Source: Pithys albifrons albifrons
Taxonomy: Eukaryota > Chordata > Aves > Passeriformes > Thamnophilidae
Length of the DNA stretch: 64,000 nt
Assembly: GCF_047495875.1 (NCBI RefSeq)
Contig: NC_092464.1
Location: forward strand, 6,420,737-6,484,736
Direction of reading: 5' to 3'
The notes beneath the pieces were generated by a model. That model saw only the letters and a list, made by a program, of their open reading frames with translations. It made no database searches and was not told where the DNA came from. Positions 37,601 through 46,944 of this stretch are shown here, one piece after another. The first letter of the stretch is position 1. Every line of letters starts with the position of its first letter. The position numbers were made by a program, and so were the translations under genes.

Positions 37601-40600
37601 AACATTTATTAACACAAAAGGTCAGATAAAACCTAAGTCAGAACATCTATGAAATTATTTTGGATTAAGAGGTGCATAACTAAGGTGAAACCTTCCAAAA
37701 TTACCTACTGGTTTTTTTTGCCAAAACAGCATGAGAACATCCAATTCTGGAGGCAGAGGAATTACAATGGCAGACAATGTCAGTTCTGTAATGTCTTTGA
37801 AAGCAATCAGCTGTTCTTCTTTGTGAATGGAAAAGATGCTTTCACCCATGATTTTCATTTATTTGACTGTCTAATGGCTAAATTCTTCTTTCCCTTACAA
37901 GAAAAGGTGTTCTTAAAAACACTCATCTATATTTTACAAATTTATTTACGAAACCATAATGGTCAAGCATCTACAAATCTTCTTAATTTTATTTTTAAAG
38001 TGTCATAAAGCTCCTTGAACAGAAGCTCACATACCTCCAGATGTGAAGGACCTGGTGCTTAAAAAGTAGGCATATGCAGGGAGATATGGAGAAAGAAATA
38101 ACAAGATCTTAACCCACAATTTTCATAGGTCCTGTACTTGCCAATATTTTTCACAAGCTACTATTTCTAAGTAGGATAATGAGGAAACAGTACCTGTACC
38201 AATTAAACTGTGAAATTAAAGTTTTATAATCCTGTATTGGAAAGATTTTATTATCTCCCTGGATTTCAAGCCATGTCCAGGATTTCTCTGTGCAGGAAGC
38301 TCACCAGCAAAAATTCCCCCGATATCACAAATAAATAACAAGAAAGAAACTCCAAGTAGAAACAAAATGACTGGTTCTTTCATTCCCCACATGCCACTGT
38401 GCTGTCACTCTGTCCCACTGAATACTGTTCTGCCTGGCAGAAATACAAATTCCAGTTGCTTCTTAATTAACAAATTGCTGCATTAGGCACATTTCACACA
38501 AGGATCCAATAAATTCAAGGCTGCTTTTTAAGTCAGCCAGGGCATTAGGGCATGCTTCTCTTACAGCTCAAATAAATGGCAAGTGAAGACATTTTATAGA
38601 CTGAAAGAACCATGGCAAATGAAGGGTCTAATTTACCTCATACACATTATAAGAAAGGAAAAAGCCTTTTAAATCATCCAGGCAATCCCCTTGCCAATAC
38701 AGAACAGTACTTAACAGCATCTTTGCTTTGCCCAACCTAGCCGTAAACATCTCAGTAGCTATTGGCCAGAATGAAGTCATTGTCCCCATCTCCCTTTAAC
38801 TGAGCTTCCAATATACTCTGGATGTTTGTTTGGTGAAGGTTATCATCTTCATTTCACAGGCAGACAGTGTGACATACAAGGGGTTGAGTAGATTTGCTTA
38901 ACACCACACTATACAAGACATCATCTCTGCCAAACAAGCTAACCTAGGTGTGATTTAATGAAGAGAGGTATGTCATCAGAGCATGCACCTGATTTAGATG
39001 CCTGAAGCAGACTGTGAGAGTATCCTACAGTGCTCAGTCAGGAATAGACTTTGTAACTTCAAATCCAGGTCTGTCTGTGCATCAAGAATGAGATCATGTT
39101 CCACCTCAAAAAAAAAAACTGCAAAAGGAACATTACACATTACTTTAAACAGTCTTTTGACCCTTTCCAATTGATAAAGACACTTTAAAAATAAAAAGAA
39201 AAAATCCTACTGTTGAAAACTTGTTATCTCCAGCTGGTGCCATGTGTCCCCGTGACCATCCACTCCCAAGGTAGTCTTCATTGGCAGCACTAAACATTAG
39301 AGGGATGTTGGGATCTGGTCTGAATTTGCAGTGTCTTCGGTCTGCATCGCCTGAAGAGTAACACACTAAATGGTTATCATTAAACCAATATAACAGGACA
39401 AAAAGATCTAATTCTGGCATCTCTTGCCAAGTGACCCACACTTAAGTATTCAACATATGAATACAAATTGGATATTTTTCTCCTCAACCATAAAAAATAC
39501 AACCAGAGGAGCAATTTTCAGTAGTGATTACTGCTAGTTATTAAAATTACTTTTTTTCCCCTCCAGCTGACTGTATATACACACACAAACTGTATCCACT
39601 CTGGCTTTTTTTGTCATGTCAGTATTGTCACTGAGGACATGTGCACCCTGTGCTTCCTTGTGCTCTGCAGTTAGAACAAAGTGTGGGACACACACTCTAC
39701 TTGGCAGCTTTCAGAAGAACACAAGAATATGAAAGGACCGCAACGAAGAAGAAAAGGAGTAGAAAATGAGCAGGCATATAGATAATGCTTCTCTTGGAAA
39801 CCAGTGCCTGTAAGCAATTTCCTTTCTTTGCTGACCACCTGTATGCATGTCCAAGGAGGTGAGGTCAGAACAAAGAGGTGGTGAGAGCATCTTTATGCAG
39901 TGCAGGTAGAAGGAAGGAGCTTCACTTTTATGGTAAAGCATGTGACATGACACTTCAACACAGGACTGATGCTCAGGAAGCAACACTGACAAGTTTATCA
40001 GTGTGCAAAACAGATGTTTCAGTATCTAAAACAAAGCGTAATTTATCAGTTAAACTTCAAAGATGGAAAAATGTGTTCTCATTTTATATAAAAAGGCTAA
40101 TTCCTTCTGTAACCAGTTCTGTACATCCATTTGCATGTGATGTGAATTTCTTTGTGCCATGTTTTTTAAACATTTACGTTCTTACTTATCAATAAAATAT
40201 ATGGGGTTTTACATCATGTCCTTTCAACCTCCATCTCAAATTTCAGTTAGAATAGCTACATGCATAAATCAGAGCTGAATGTCTCAAGATACCTAATTTC
40301 AACATGCAGGTTAGTTGTATCTGATCATCTGGAAAACATTTTAATAATTCGGCTGTTAAGGCCCACTTGAAAGTAAGCCTGGAATTGTTGTTTTCCTCTT
40401 TGAAAGAAGTGGAATCAATGATGCTACTTAGGGGTTGGTTATATTTTCAAGACCATGCTTTTAATTTTGAAAGGTAATTTGAAGACAATGATTAAGATAT
40501 ATTTAGAAGGCTATTGCTTTCATAAAACATTTTACAATTATACAGTTACTTCCATTCCTAATAATATGCCTTATAAAAACTCAACTAATGCTATAAACTT

Positions 40601-42484
40601 AATTTACAGTGACTGTATACCACTCATATTTCATTCACCAACTAACAGAAAAAATCACTGAGCCTTTGTCTTGCATAAAGAACAGGGGAGAGAGTATTAG
40701 ATAATGCACATCAGGAAATACAACAAAACTGTACGAGAGTAAAAAAATGGCTGCAGTGAGTAGCTAATGCCCTCTGTAGCTCTTAACAATTAACAACTGT
40801 TGACGCCCTTTGCTCCATTTTTATCTCACAAATGGACATTCCCTTCCCATCCTGAGCAAATCTCCAAGATCTGCAGATAAAAGGGTCTAGCCAAGAAAAG
40901 GCATTGACTCCACATATGGGGCAGCACCTAAACTGACCTCAGAACTAACTACACTAGCTAAGGAAGAAAGAGCCATTTTTATGTAGTCAAGCAACTTTGC
41001 AGGTCTGAATCAGGTACAGGAAGTTTAATTTTCACTGTTTCATGTTCTCCCCACTCATGTTTAAAAAGAGGTTAGTTAAACTTTCCTCCTGCAAAACTTT
41101 AGGGTGTTCACACTGACACAGCTGTATTGATCTTACAGGCTGTTTTACAGACATTTCTGATGAAAGGTAGCTCCAGTTATTCTTCATTTCTCCCTTTCAT
41201 ACTCAGCCCTTGGACTAAGTGTATCTTCAATACAGATGTTGTATATTCAACACCACACTAGTCCCAAGCACAGGAAGAGAAGAACCGTGCCAACCTGCAG
41301 TGACAGATCTCTTAAATCACTGCTAACATCAGCCTTAATAATTCATGACATGAGGCTGACACCCACCCAGAGGCTGCTGCCTCCAGTGGAACTGGGAATG
41401 GGTGGAAAAATCCATATCCAGAAATCACTATACGATTTTTCTCCCTGCCTGCTCCAGGGTCCACCTTCTGTGAACAGCAAAGCCCATTCTGGGCATCATA
41501 AATGTAAGTAAATAAATACCTACATACCCAGTGTTTTTTGTTTTGAAATATGTTCAATCACCCATCTAGGCACCCGTTTTGCCTGGTCATAAGACAGTGC
41601 ATGATTTGTGTAACATCTGGTCTCTGTTCCAGCTTCAGGGAATCCGTATCTTTCCAGCAGAGCATCTTCTACTGGTTCTAAGGACAAAAATAAACAGAAA
41701 GCCATCCAAAGATGAAAGGTAATCAGAAAGGAGACAGTAAGAAAAACATCCCAGTGGGTGTAAACATACTGCATAGGAAATACTGGCACAATTAAGACCT
41801 AAAAAAATAGTAAGAGAGCTGCCCAGTGAAACGCACATCTGACATACACATTTATGTATGTGTGTGTCTGTGTATATATATATATGCATGCATACACTAT
41901 GGGGATGTTGTCAGATCACACAGAACAAATGCTCTGCGCTCTCCAACTGTAACAGGGGACACTTGCAGCCATCCCGGCAACCTCACGAACCCACTTTCTC
42001 CTCCTGCCACGGACACTTTGGCGTGAGCAGCTGCACGGAAACGCTTTTAGTTACGAGTTCCAGCCCAGCATCCTCACATGACCTCCTTTCTTCACAGCCA
42101 CTGAGGGAACCTCCCTGATCTCCCGGGCCCCCTCTGGACACCCGGGGATGGAGACAGGAGAGAAAAGGCCCTTCTGAGGGGCAGGAGAAGGCACTCGTAA
42201 GGGTAGGGAGAAGACACAAGGGGAAGGAGGTTTAAGGGCAGGAGAGGCTGTGGGGAGCTGAGCTGCGCTGAGGCGCCGCCGCCTCTCCCGCCCCGCTGCG
42301 GCCTCGCGCGGCCTCCTCGCTACCCGCAGCTCTTACCCTCCGCCAGGGCCCTCCCGGGGCTCGGCTCCGGCTGGCTCTGGCTGCGGAGGAGCCGCCAGGC
42401 AGCCCAGCAGGACGCGGCGGCCCCGACCGCGGCCCCGCAGACGAAGCCGCCGAGGAAGCGGCGGTGCCGCGGCAGGGCCGCCAT
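22188..42484 (-). CDS. EXOG: EXOG, endo/exonuclease G-like mitochondrial nuclease (complete, six coding exons)
   Basis: Joining six exons with GT-AG introns gives an unbroken 363-codon frame (148+150+140+77+115+462 bp including stop); human EXOG has 368 residues. The N-terminus is Arg-rich followed by a small-residue hydrophobic stretch (about residues 10-33), fitting a mitochondrial targeting/inner-membrane anchor. A DNA/RNA non-specific endonuclease (beta-beta-alpha metal) domain follows, with the catalytic motif [10 protein letters not shown] at about residues 131-140 (His135 as general base). The block NIVPQ through FWNRMEMY, about residues 157-176, carries the family's metal-binding residues. 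The last exon supplies the EXOG-specific C-terminal part. Known of the family: a mitochondrial 5'-exo/endonuclease acting in mtDNA repair and primer removal. All exon phases agree and no stop or frameshift is seen, so the gene looks functional. Confidence 0.96.
22666..22785 (-). mobile_element. CR1 LINE 3' fragment abutting EXOG exon 6 acceptor
   Basis: On the minus strand it reads AAAGGTCTTTCCCAATCTAAAC followed by a tail CTATGACTCCATGA, the CR1 3' end. Further upstream it has the usual TTGGCAGTGCTGGGTTAA-type body. It has the same orientation as EXOG. Its last base is 17 bases from the first base of exon 6. Confidence 0.9.
24591..25004 (-). other. Open GC-richer segment in EXOG intron 5, unidentified
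   Basis: A 137-codon frame on the EXOG sense strand in a locally GC-richer patch of an AT-rich intron. The start used is uncertain. It contains a Leu/Gln/Glu-rich helical-looking part ([20 protein letters not shown]) followed by a Ser run. I recognise no domain. It may be a repeat remnant, a cryptic exon or chance; no matching pair of splice sites was established. Confidence 0.15.
29345..30147 (+). mobile_element. CR1 LINE, 3' 0.8 kb with decayed end of ORF2
   Basis: The plus strand encodes the C-terminal part of the CR1 reverse-transcriptase polyprotein: [33 protein letters not shown] and RPHLE. It then continues in another frame with [20 protein letters not shown] and [20 protein letters not shown]. 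The frameshift near 29,640 and the 5' truncation make it dead. It ends in a clean tail of three ATTCTATGA-type units. Of the copies here it is the least diverged by eye, hence relatively young. Antisense within EXOG intron 5. Confidence 0.95.
34275..34389 (-). CDS. EXOG: EXOG exon 5
   Basis: A 115-bp exon encoding [20 protein letters not shown] then [18 protein letters not shown], the conserved core strand/helix of the nuclease fold. Acceptor TTCCAG|A completes codon 172; donor CAG|GTATGT leaves phase 0. The sequence is close to mammalian EXOG over its whole length. Confidence 0.95.
34891..34920. repeat. (TA)n microsatellite
   Basis: About 30 bases of nearly uninterrupted TA dinucleotides in EXOG intron 4. 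Confidence 0.85.
35070..35165 (+). mobile_element. CR1 LINE 3' fragment
   Basis: Shows the CR1 3' end pattern: GGTTGGGCAG, CTGGTCTAGTGG, TTGATGATTCTTAA, CTCCAACACAAACC and a tail ATTCTGTGATTTCG. Severely 5'-truncated. It lies in EXOG intron 4, antisense to the gene. Confidence 0.85.
37422..37498 (-). CDS. EXOG: EXOG exon 4
   Basis: A 77-bp exon encoding [15 protein letters not shown] and then [10 protein letters not shown], with Arg172 split into exon 5. This is the NxxPQ...N block that holds the metal-coordinating asparagine in this nuclease family. Acceptor TGCAG|AGAGC, donor AACAG|GTGAGA. Confidence 0.95.
37499..39210 (-). other. EXOG: EXOG intron 3
   Basis: About 1.7 kb of unique AT-rich sequence, with an A-run at 39,109-39,118. 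No further feature recognised. Confidence 0.8.
39211..39350 (-). CDS. EXOG: EXOG exon 3 (catalytic SRGH motif)
   Basis: Encodes residues 101-146. It contains [16 protein letters not shown] and then [23 protein letters not shown] is the EXOG version of the DRGH active site of endonuclease G, with the His as general base. Acceptor CTTCAG|GC; donor ACA|GTAGGA, a weaker donor with G rather than A at the fourth intron base. Confidence 0.96.
39351..41527 (-). other. EXOG: EXOG intron 2
   Basis: AT-rich unique sequence of about 2.2 kb between the phase-matched exons 2 and 3. I see no repeat family, RNA gene or extra exon in it. Confidence 0.8.
41528..41677 (-). CDS. EXOG: EXOG exon 2
   Basis: Acceptor CTTAG|AA and donor CTGG|GTATGT. 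The exon contains the conserved segment [20 protein letters not shown] followed by [14 protein letters not shown], the entry to the nuclease domain. Split codons at both ends (G|AA = Glu50 and G|GC = Gly100) join in frame with exons 1 and 3. Confidence 0.96.
41678..42336 (-). other. EXOG: EXOG intron 1
   Basis: A short first intron. Its first part is the GC-rich tail of the CpG island. It also holds a (TG)n(TA)n microsatellite near 41,856-41,891. No other feature recognised. Confidence 0.85.
41856..41891. repeat. (TG)n(TA)n microsatellite
   Basis: An alternating purine-pyrimidine run, TGTG then TATA, inside EXOG intron 1. Likely polymorphic. Confidence 0.8.
42337..42484 (-). CDS. EXOG: EXOG exon 1 (coding part)
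   Basis: Encodes residues 1-49 plus one base of codon 50. It begins [14 protein letters not shown], aligning with the RRFLSGF region of mammalian EXOG, then an Ala/Gly-rich hydrophobic segment and a Gln/Ser/Pro linker. The start is the first in-frame ATG, with G at -3 and G at +4. The donor is GAGG|GTAAGA. The frame stays open upstream only through codons without ATG, which supports this start. The exon lies in a CpG island. Confidence 0.93.
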
Positions 42485-42487
42485 AGC

Positions 42488-42555
42488 GGGAAGGGGCGGG
42501 GAAGGGGCGGGGAAGGGGCGGGGAAGGGGCGGGGAAGGGGCGGGGAAGGGGCGGG
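42488..42555. repeat. Six-copy 11-bp GC-box minisatellite
   Basis: Six near-perfect copies of an 11-bp unit (GGGGCGGGGAA on the plus strand). The AA dinucleotides fall at 42491, 42502, 42513, 42524, 42535 and 42546. Five junctions create GGGGCGGGG, a consensus Sp1/KLF site. The plus strand carries many runs of three or more G and could form G-quadruplexes. The array ends four bases upstream of the EXOG ATG. Confidence 0.95.
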
Positions 42556-42680
42556 CGCCGCTGCCCCACAGCGCCTTCTGCCGGCCCCGCGGCAAGAGCC
42601 CGGCGGGGTCTGAGCGGGAGCTGCGGCCTCATAAAGACACATAAAGGTGTCCCCTCACTAAACTAGCCTAAATCGCACGG

Positions 42681-42727
42681 ACATAGAGTGGTTTGGGCCA
42701 GAAGGGACCTGTAAAGCTCATGTAGTC
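42681..42727 (-). mobile_element. Old CR1, 3' end (part 1 of an interrupted copy)
   Basis: Reads ATAGAGTGGTTTGGGCCAGA followed by AGGGACCTGTAAAGCTCATG, the reversed CR1 3' end. Its continuation resumes at 43,128, on the other side of a plus-strand CR1. Confidence 0.8.
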
Positions 42728-43127
42728 TTTCCCTAGGGAAGAGCTCATCTCCCACGTGAGGAGAGACTGGGGGAGCTGGGCCTGTTCAGTCTGCAGAAGG
42801 CTGACGGGATCTCATTAGTGCACATAAATACTCCAAGAGGACTGTGCTGGACTCTCCAGTGCCCAGTGACAGGAAGAGGAGCAATAGCCATAAACTAAAA
42901 CACAAGAAGTTTCACCTCAACATGAGGAAGGTGGTGGTTACATTGAGGGTGGCAGAGCCCTGAACAGCTGCCCAGAAAGGTCGTGGATTCTCCCTCTCTG
43001 GGGACATCCCAAACCCGCCTGGATGTGTTCCTGTGTCACCTGCTCCAGGTGACCCTGCCTCGGCAGGGGTTTGGGTTGGATGATCTTCAGAGGTCTCTTC
43101 CAATCTACCGATTCTGTGATTCTGTGA
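42728..43127 (+). mobile_element. CR1 LINE 3' fragment inserted into an older CR1
   Basis: CR1 body on the plus strand: GAGGAGAGACTGGGGGAGCT, GGCCTGTTCAGTCTGCAGAA, then CACCTCAACATGAGG. It ends CAGAGGTCTCTTCCAATCTA with a tail ATTCTGTGATTCTGTGA. Confidence 0.92.
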
Positions 43128-43455
43128 CGGTCCAGCCCCCCTGCAATGAGCAGGGACAACTTCAACCAGACCAGCTCAACCTGATCTTGAATGTTTCCAA
43201 GGATGTGGCATCCACCACCTCTCTGAGAAACCTGTGCCAGTGCCTCACCACCTTCATCATAAAACATTTCTTCCTTATGTCAGATCTAAATCAATTCTCT
43301 TTTAGTTTAAAACCATTCCCCCTCATCCTATTGCAAGAGGCCCTGATAAAATGTTTGTCCTCATCTTTCTTACAAGCCCACTTTAAGTACTGGAAAGCCA
43401 CAATAAGAACCCCCCAGAGCTGCCTCTTCTCCAGGCTGAAGAAGGAGCTGAGGAT
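43128..43455 (-). mobile_element. Old CR1 body (part 2 of the interrupted copy)
   Basis: Reversed CR1 body: CCCCCTGCAATGAGCAGGGA, GCATCCACCACCTCTCTGAG, TTTAGTTTAAAACCATTCCC, ending CTTCTCCAGGCTGAAGAAGG. It starts exactly where part 1 broke off relative to the CR1 consensus as I know it. Confidence 0.85.
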
Positions 43456-44023
43456 GGTGGAATGGGGTTGGGTTTAGTCAATACTGGGCAACGTTAAATC
43501 CGGCTTCTTTTCAGGAAAACCGACTATTATTTTTTTTCTCTCTTAGATTCCTGTTAATGTTCATATTGGCCTCATATTTGGCCACTGTAAGCATTTCCAA
43601 CCCAACAACAAGCCAGAGACATTTTTTCTGAAAAAAAAAAGGATCAGTTTAGCAACTGAAAATATCAGAACATGAGGACTGCCATCATTATACTGGGGGC
43701 AGCTTGCCTGGAGAGGACTGGCCATGCTTGTGTGCAGCTCAGGGCATCTTCATACCTCATGTGAGGATTGCAGAGCTCTGTGTGTTGCTCTGAGTGCAGG
43801 GAACTCAAGCTTTCTTTTAATCTTTTCCCAGGTCCTCTGGTTTCTGGCAGTTGCAGCTACGTTGCTGGACTTTATTGATACAGCCTAACATGCACATAAT
43901 GCTCTGTGTGAGCAGTTCTTTGGTAGGAATGATAAGCAGTGTTACCACAGTGCTGCAACGGGCAACACGCTCAAAAGGACATAGCAATTTAATAATAATA
44001 AAGTAATAATAATGATAAAAGGA

Positions 44024-44194
44024 CACAGGTTGCCCAGAGAAGTTGTAGCTGCCACATCTCTTGAAGTGTTCATGGAAGGTTGCATGGAACTTGGAGCAAC
44101 CTGGTCTAGTGGAAAGTGGCCCTGCCTGTGGCACGGGGTTGGAACTCAATCTTTCTGGTTCTTTCCAACTCAAACCATTGTATGATTCTATGAA
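44024..44194 (+). mobile_element. CR1 LINE 3' fragment
   Basis: Contains GGTTGCCCAGAGAAGTTGTA, CTTGGAGCAACCTGGTCTAG and TTTCCAACTCAAACC, with a tail ATTGTATGATTCTATGA. 5'-truncated; ends about 220 bases from the inferred ACVR2B cleavage site. Confidence 0.92.
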
Positions 44195-44429
44195 TTTGAG
44201 CTAAATCCCTCTTCTCTTTGGAAGTGTTTGCATGTCATGGGTAGTAGAGGCTTCAGCTATGCCTCTGAAGGACTTGTCTTGGGGATTTTGGGTAGTGGAG
44301 ATGCCACTGTAACACCTAAAACATTCTTCTATTGAAAAACGAAATCCCCCAGCTAGATGCCGAAGACAATAAAACAACAATGACTTTAACATCACACCAA
44401 TGAGGGAAACAGTTATTTGTAATTTACTG

Positions 44430-44435
44430 TTTATT
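44430..44435 (-). terminator. ACVR2B: Candidate distal ACVR2B polyadenylation signal AATAAA
   Basis: Minus-strand AATAAA. About 30 to 50 bases downstream in the sense direction are TTGGTGTGATG and TTGTTGTTTT, a good GU/U-rich downstream element. Confidence 0.5.
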
Positions 44436-44740
44436 TTCATATACAAAAAGATAAACTTGAAATAGTTCTTTCTAGTTTTTTTCCTCCTATCTGTTGGGGT
44501 GTAGCTGCTTCACACAGGGCAAATACTACATTCATACTGGTTTATTCGGACACCCAGTGCAAAGCTGAAGCAGCAAAACTCCAACTTGGCAGATCTAATT
44601 TCAAACTTGAGACTCATTTCTAAAATACCACAGTAAAAAGGAACAAAGATCCACTGCAAATTCATGAACTATGATACAATGTTCTTTCCAAAATGTCTTC
44701 ATTTCATAACTGCAATACAATGAATGTCTGCATTAGGCCA

Positions 44741-44808
44741 TTTTATATATACATTTTATATATATACTTCCTCAGAATATATATATATAAAATATACATA
44801 TATAAAAA
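44741..44808. repeat. TA-rich microsatellite cluster
   Basis: Several runs of TATATATA separated by short unique sequence, near the distal end of the putative ACVR2B 3' UTR. Confidence 0.75.
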
Positions 44809-46912
44809 ATCAGCACACTTCAATCCAAAAGGGGTTACAGCAACGAGCTTAACTCTCTGTATACTTTTTTCTTTAACAGGATACTTTAGTATAACTTTTG
44901 TTAACTCAGTAGTACAAGCTATCTCTGATCTACATTTTTATAGCTACAAGAGTGAAATATAACCTACAACATTTACATTTCACATATCTTGGTATACAAA
45001 CAGTACTTATTGAATTTGAGCCAAGGACCAAGAGACTCTTTAAAAATTATTTCACCATCTGATAGAGCTTCCTGTAATTTACACTCAGTTTATTCTGCAA
45101 TCTTCTAAATCATTTACTTAATCTCATAGTTTGAGTTTAAATCCATTCAAACTGGAAATCCTGGAGAAACAGGTTACTGCAAACTCTTATGTATACTCTA
45201 TATATACAAGTTAAGTAACACAGCGTAATAAGACTTAGCTATTTATCCTAAAACTGATATACACATATTTCACTACGCTAGACAAGTCTTAGGATTTTTA
45301 TTTTCTTTCTTTAAATAAAGCACAAATTTAGAAGTAGCTGGTAAAACTTACAATAAGATGGTTTAAAATGACAAATGGCTAGGGTGAGATTTCTTCCTGC
45401 TGGTGCCAAAACATTTTCTTGTGAGTTTTTGTACTATGCTGTGTTGTTTAACTGTATGTGTCTAATGTTACATGCAGAAAGCTCTTTCCACAAGAATTGA
45501 CATCAAACTGTACTTAAGTCAACTTTACAGTACAAAATTTGTCAAACTTAAGGACGAATGTGAAAATATTAACAGGTGAAAGATCAGGCTTTCAACTCTA
45601 TCATGAGGATCATGCAGAATTCATAAGCAGATAGTTTGAACAGATTGGCAATGGCATTGTGCGGGCTTATGGCATAGAATTGAGGCCAAGAATGTTACTT
45701 AGTTTGCAGTAACCACCTCCTTTAATCCTCATCCACTGACAGATCAACTTTTGCATTGTAGTTACTCCACTGAAAGGCCAGCAGCATTGAAAAATGCCTC
45801 CTCCTGGGAGATTTTAGTACTTTCATTTACCAAAGGTAATAATCATCAACCATCAATAGCCATAGAAACATCAGACAGTCAAGAAAAAATAGGGGAAAGG
45901 AAAATATCTTGTTTTCTTTCTTTAGTAATAGTAAATTACTAGCCATTCATTACCAATAATTAAATGACTTGCTAGTATTAGTAAATTTATTAGTGCATGG
46001 ACAGGAAAGTTACTTTGTTGCCTCAGTAATAAAGACTGTAATGTTGCATCAATTACATGGATACATTTTTTAAAAACCCACACATTTGGGAGGGGAATAC
46101 ATATAGTAAAATGTTAATGTAAAAAACAGTCTTTTTACTTTTCCCCAGAAAATATAGCCTGAACTGAATTCTCTTCAGCAAAGTACCATTAAGAAGTTGC
46201 TATAATTGAAGGTCTGATTTTATGAGAAGCATCTTGGTAAAAGGTAGTTGGAAAAAGAAAAGGGCCAGACAGAACCTAGGTCTTGCCAACATGTTTTTTG
46301 TTATCCACAAGGTGCTGTGGTGCAACCTTCAGCAGCTGTGAGATGGTCCAACCTCTTCCTCCTATGTCATGGCTGGATTTTTGGTTTAGGTAGTTTTTGG
46401 AGTTTATTTTGGTGTTTTTAACAGAGGTGGCAATGCTGAGATGCCAGCAACTACTGAATTAGGATTTTAATTGACTAGGATGGTTACTGGTTAAACTTCA
46501 GTTCATCAAAACTGGAAAAATGGAATAAAATATGGCCAATGCCTTACTCATCACAAAAACAGAAGCTAGAAAATCTTCCCAGAACATGTTTTAGTTTTGC
46601 AATATCAAACTTACTGGAATGTTGTACACAGAGTTTTTACATTTTAATACCTGGAAAGATTCAGAGGCCTCTGCATCAAAATGGGCCAAAAATTGCAGAA
46701 ATAGTGTTTTATTCACATCATCTGCCCCATTAAAATACTGAAATAAAAGGCTAACAAAGGAAGCACTTTTCAGAGAACACTTTTTCTTGATATCCAGCAC
46801 AATGCCATTATAGAGCTTCAGAGAAGCCCTTTTGGTTTCAGTGTTGGAAAACAAAATAAGTTTTGCTTTTTTCCTTCAGTCCTTGGAGATCACTTTCTGT
46901 TGACATATAGAT

Positions 46913-46944
46913 ATCATATACATACATGTATGTATGTATATGAT
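46913..46944. repeat. 13-bp perfect inverted repeat with 6-base loop
   Basis: Arms ATCATATACATAC (46,913-46,925) and GTATGTATATGAT (46,932-46,944) are exact reverse complements around ATGTAT. In the putative ACVR2B 3' UTR transcript this would form a hairpin. Confidence 0.9.

Larger units (their letters stand above)
42240..42640 (-). promoter_or_regulatory. EXOG: EXOG CpG-island promoter
   Basis: About 400 bases dense in G, C and CpG in an otherwise AT-rich region. It contains EXOG exon 1, its donor and a tandem array of GC boxes just upstream of the start codon. No TATA box is evident at a usual distance, fitting a housekeeping-type dispersed promoter. The transcription start is not identifiable by eye. 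Confidence 0.75.
42641..44409. other. ACVR2B-EXOG intergenic gap, largely CR1
   Basis: About 1.8 kb separates the inferred end of ACVR2B from the EXOG promoter. Roughly 0.95 kb of it is CR1 sequence in three insertions. The unique part (43,460-44,020) holds an (AAT)-rich patch just before the last CR1. No gene seen. Confidence 0.75.

Noticed and set aside
42320..42595. N-terminally extended EXOG starting at 42,595
   Set aside because: The codon there is TTG, not ATG. The extension would be encoded by the GC-box array, and the protein from 42,484 already aligns with the mammalian N-terminus.
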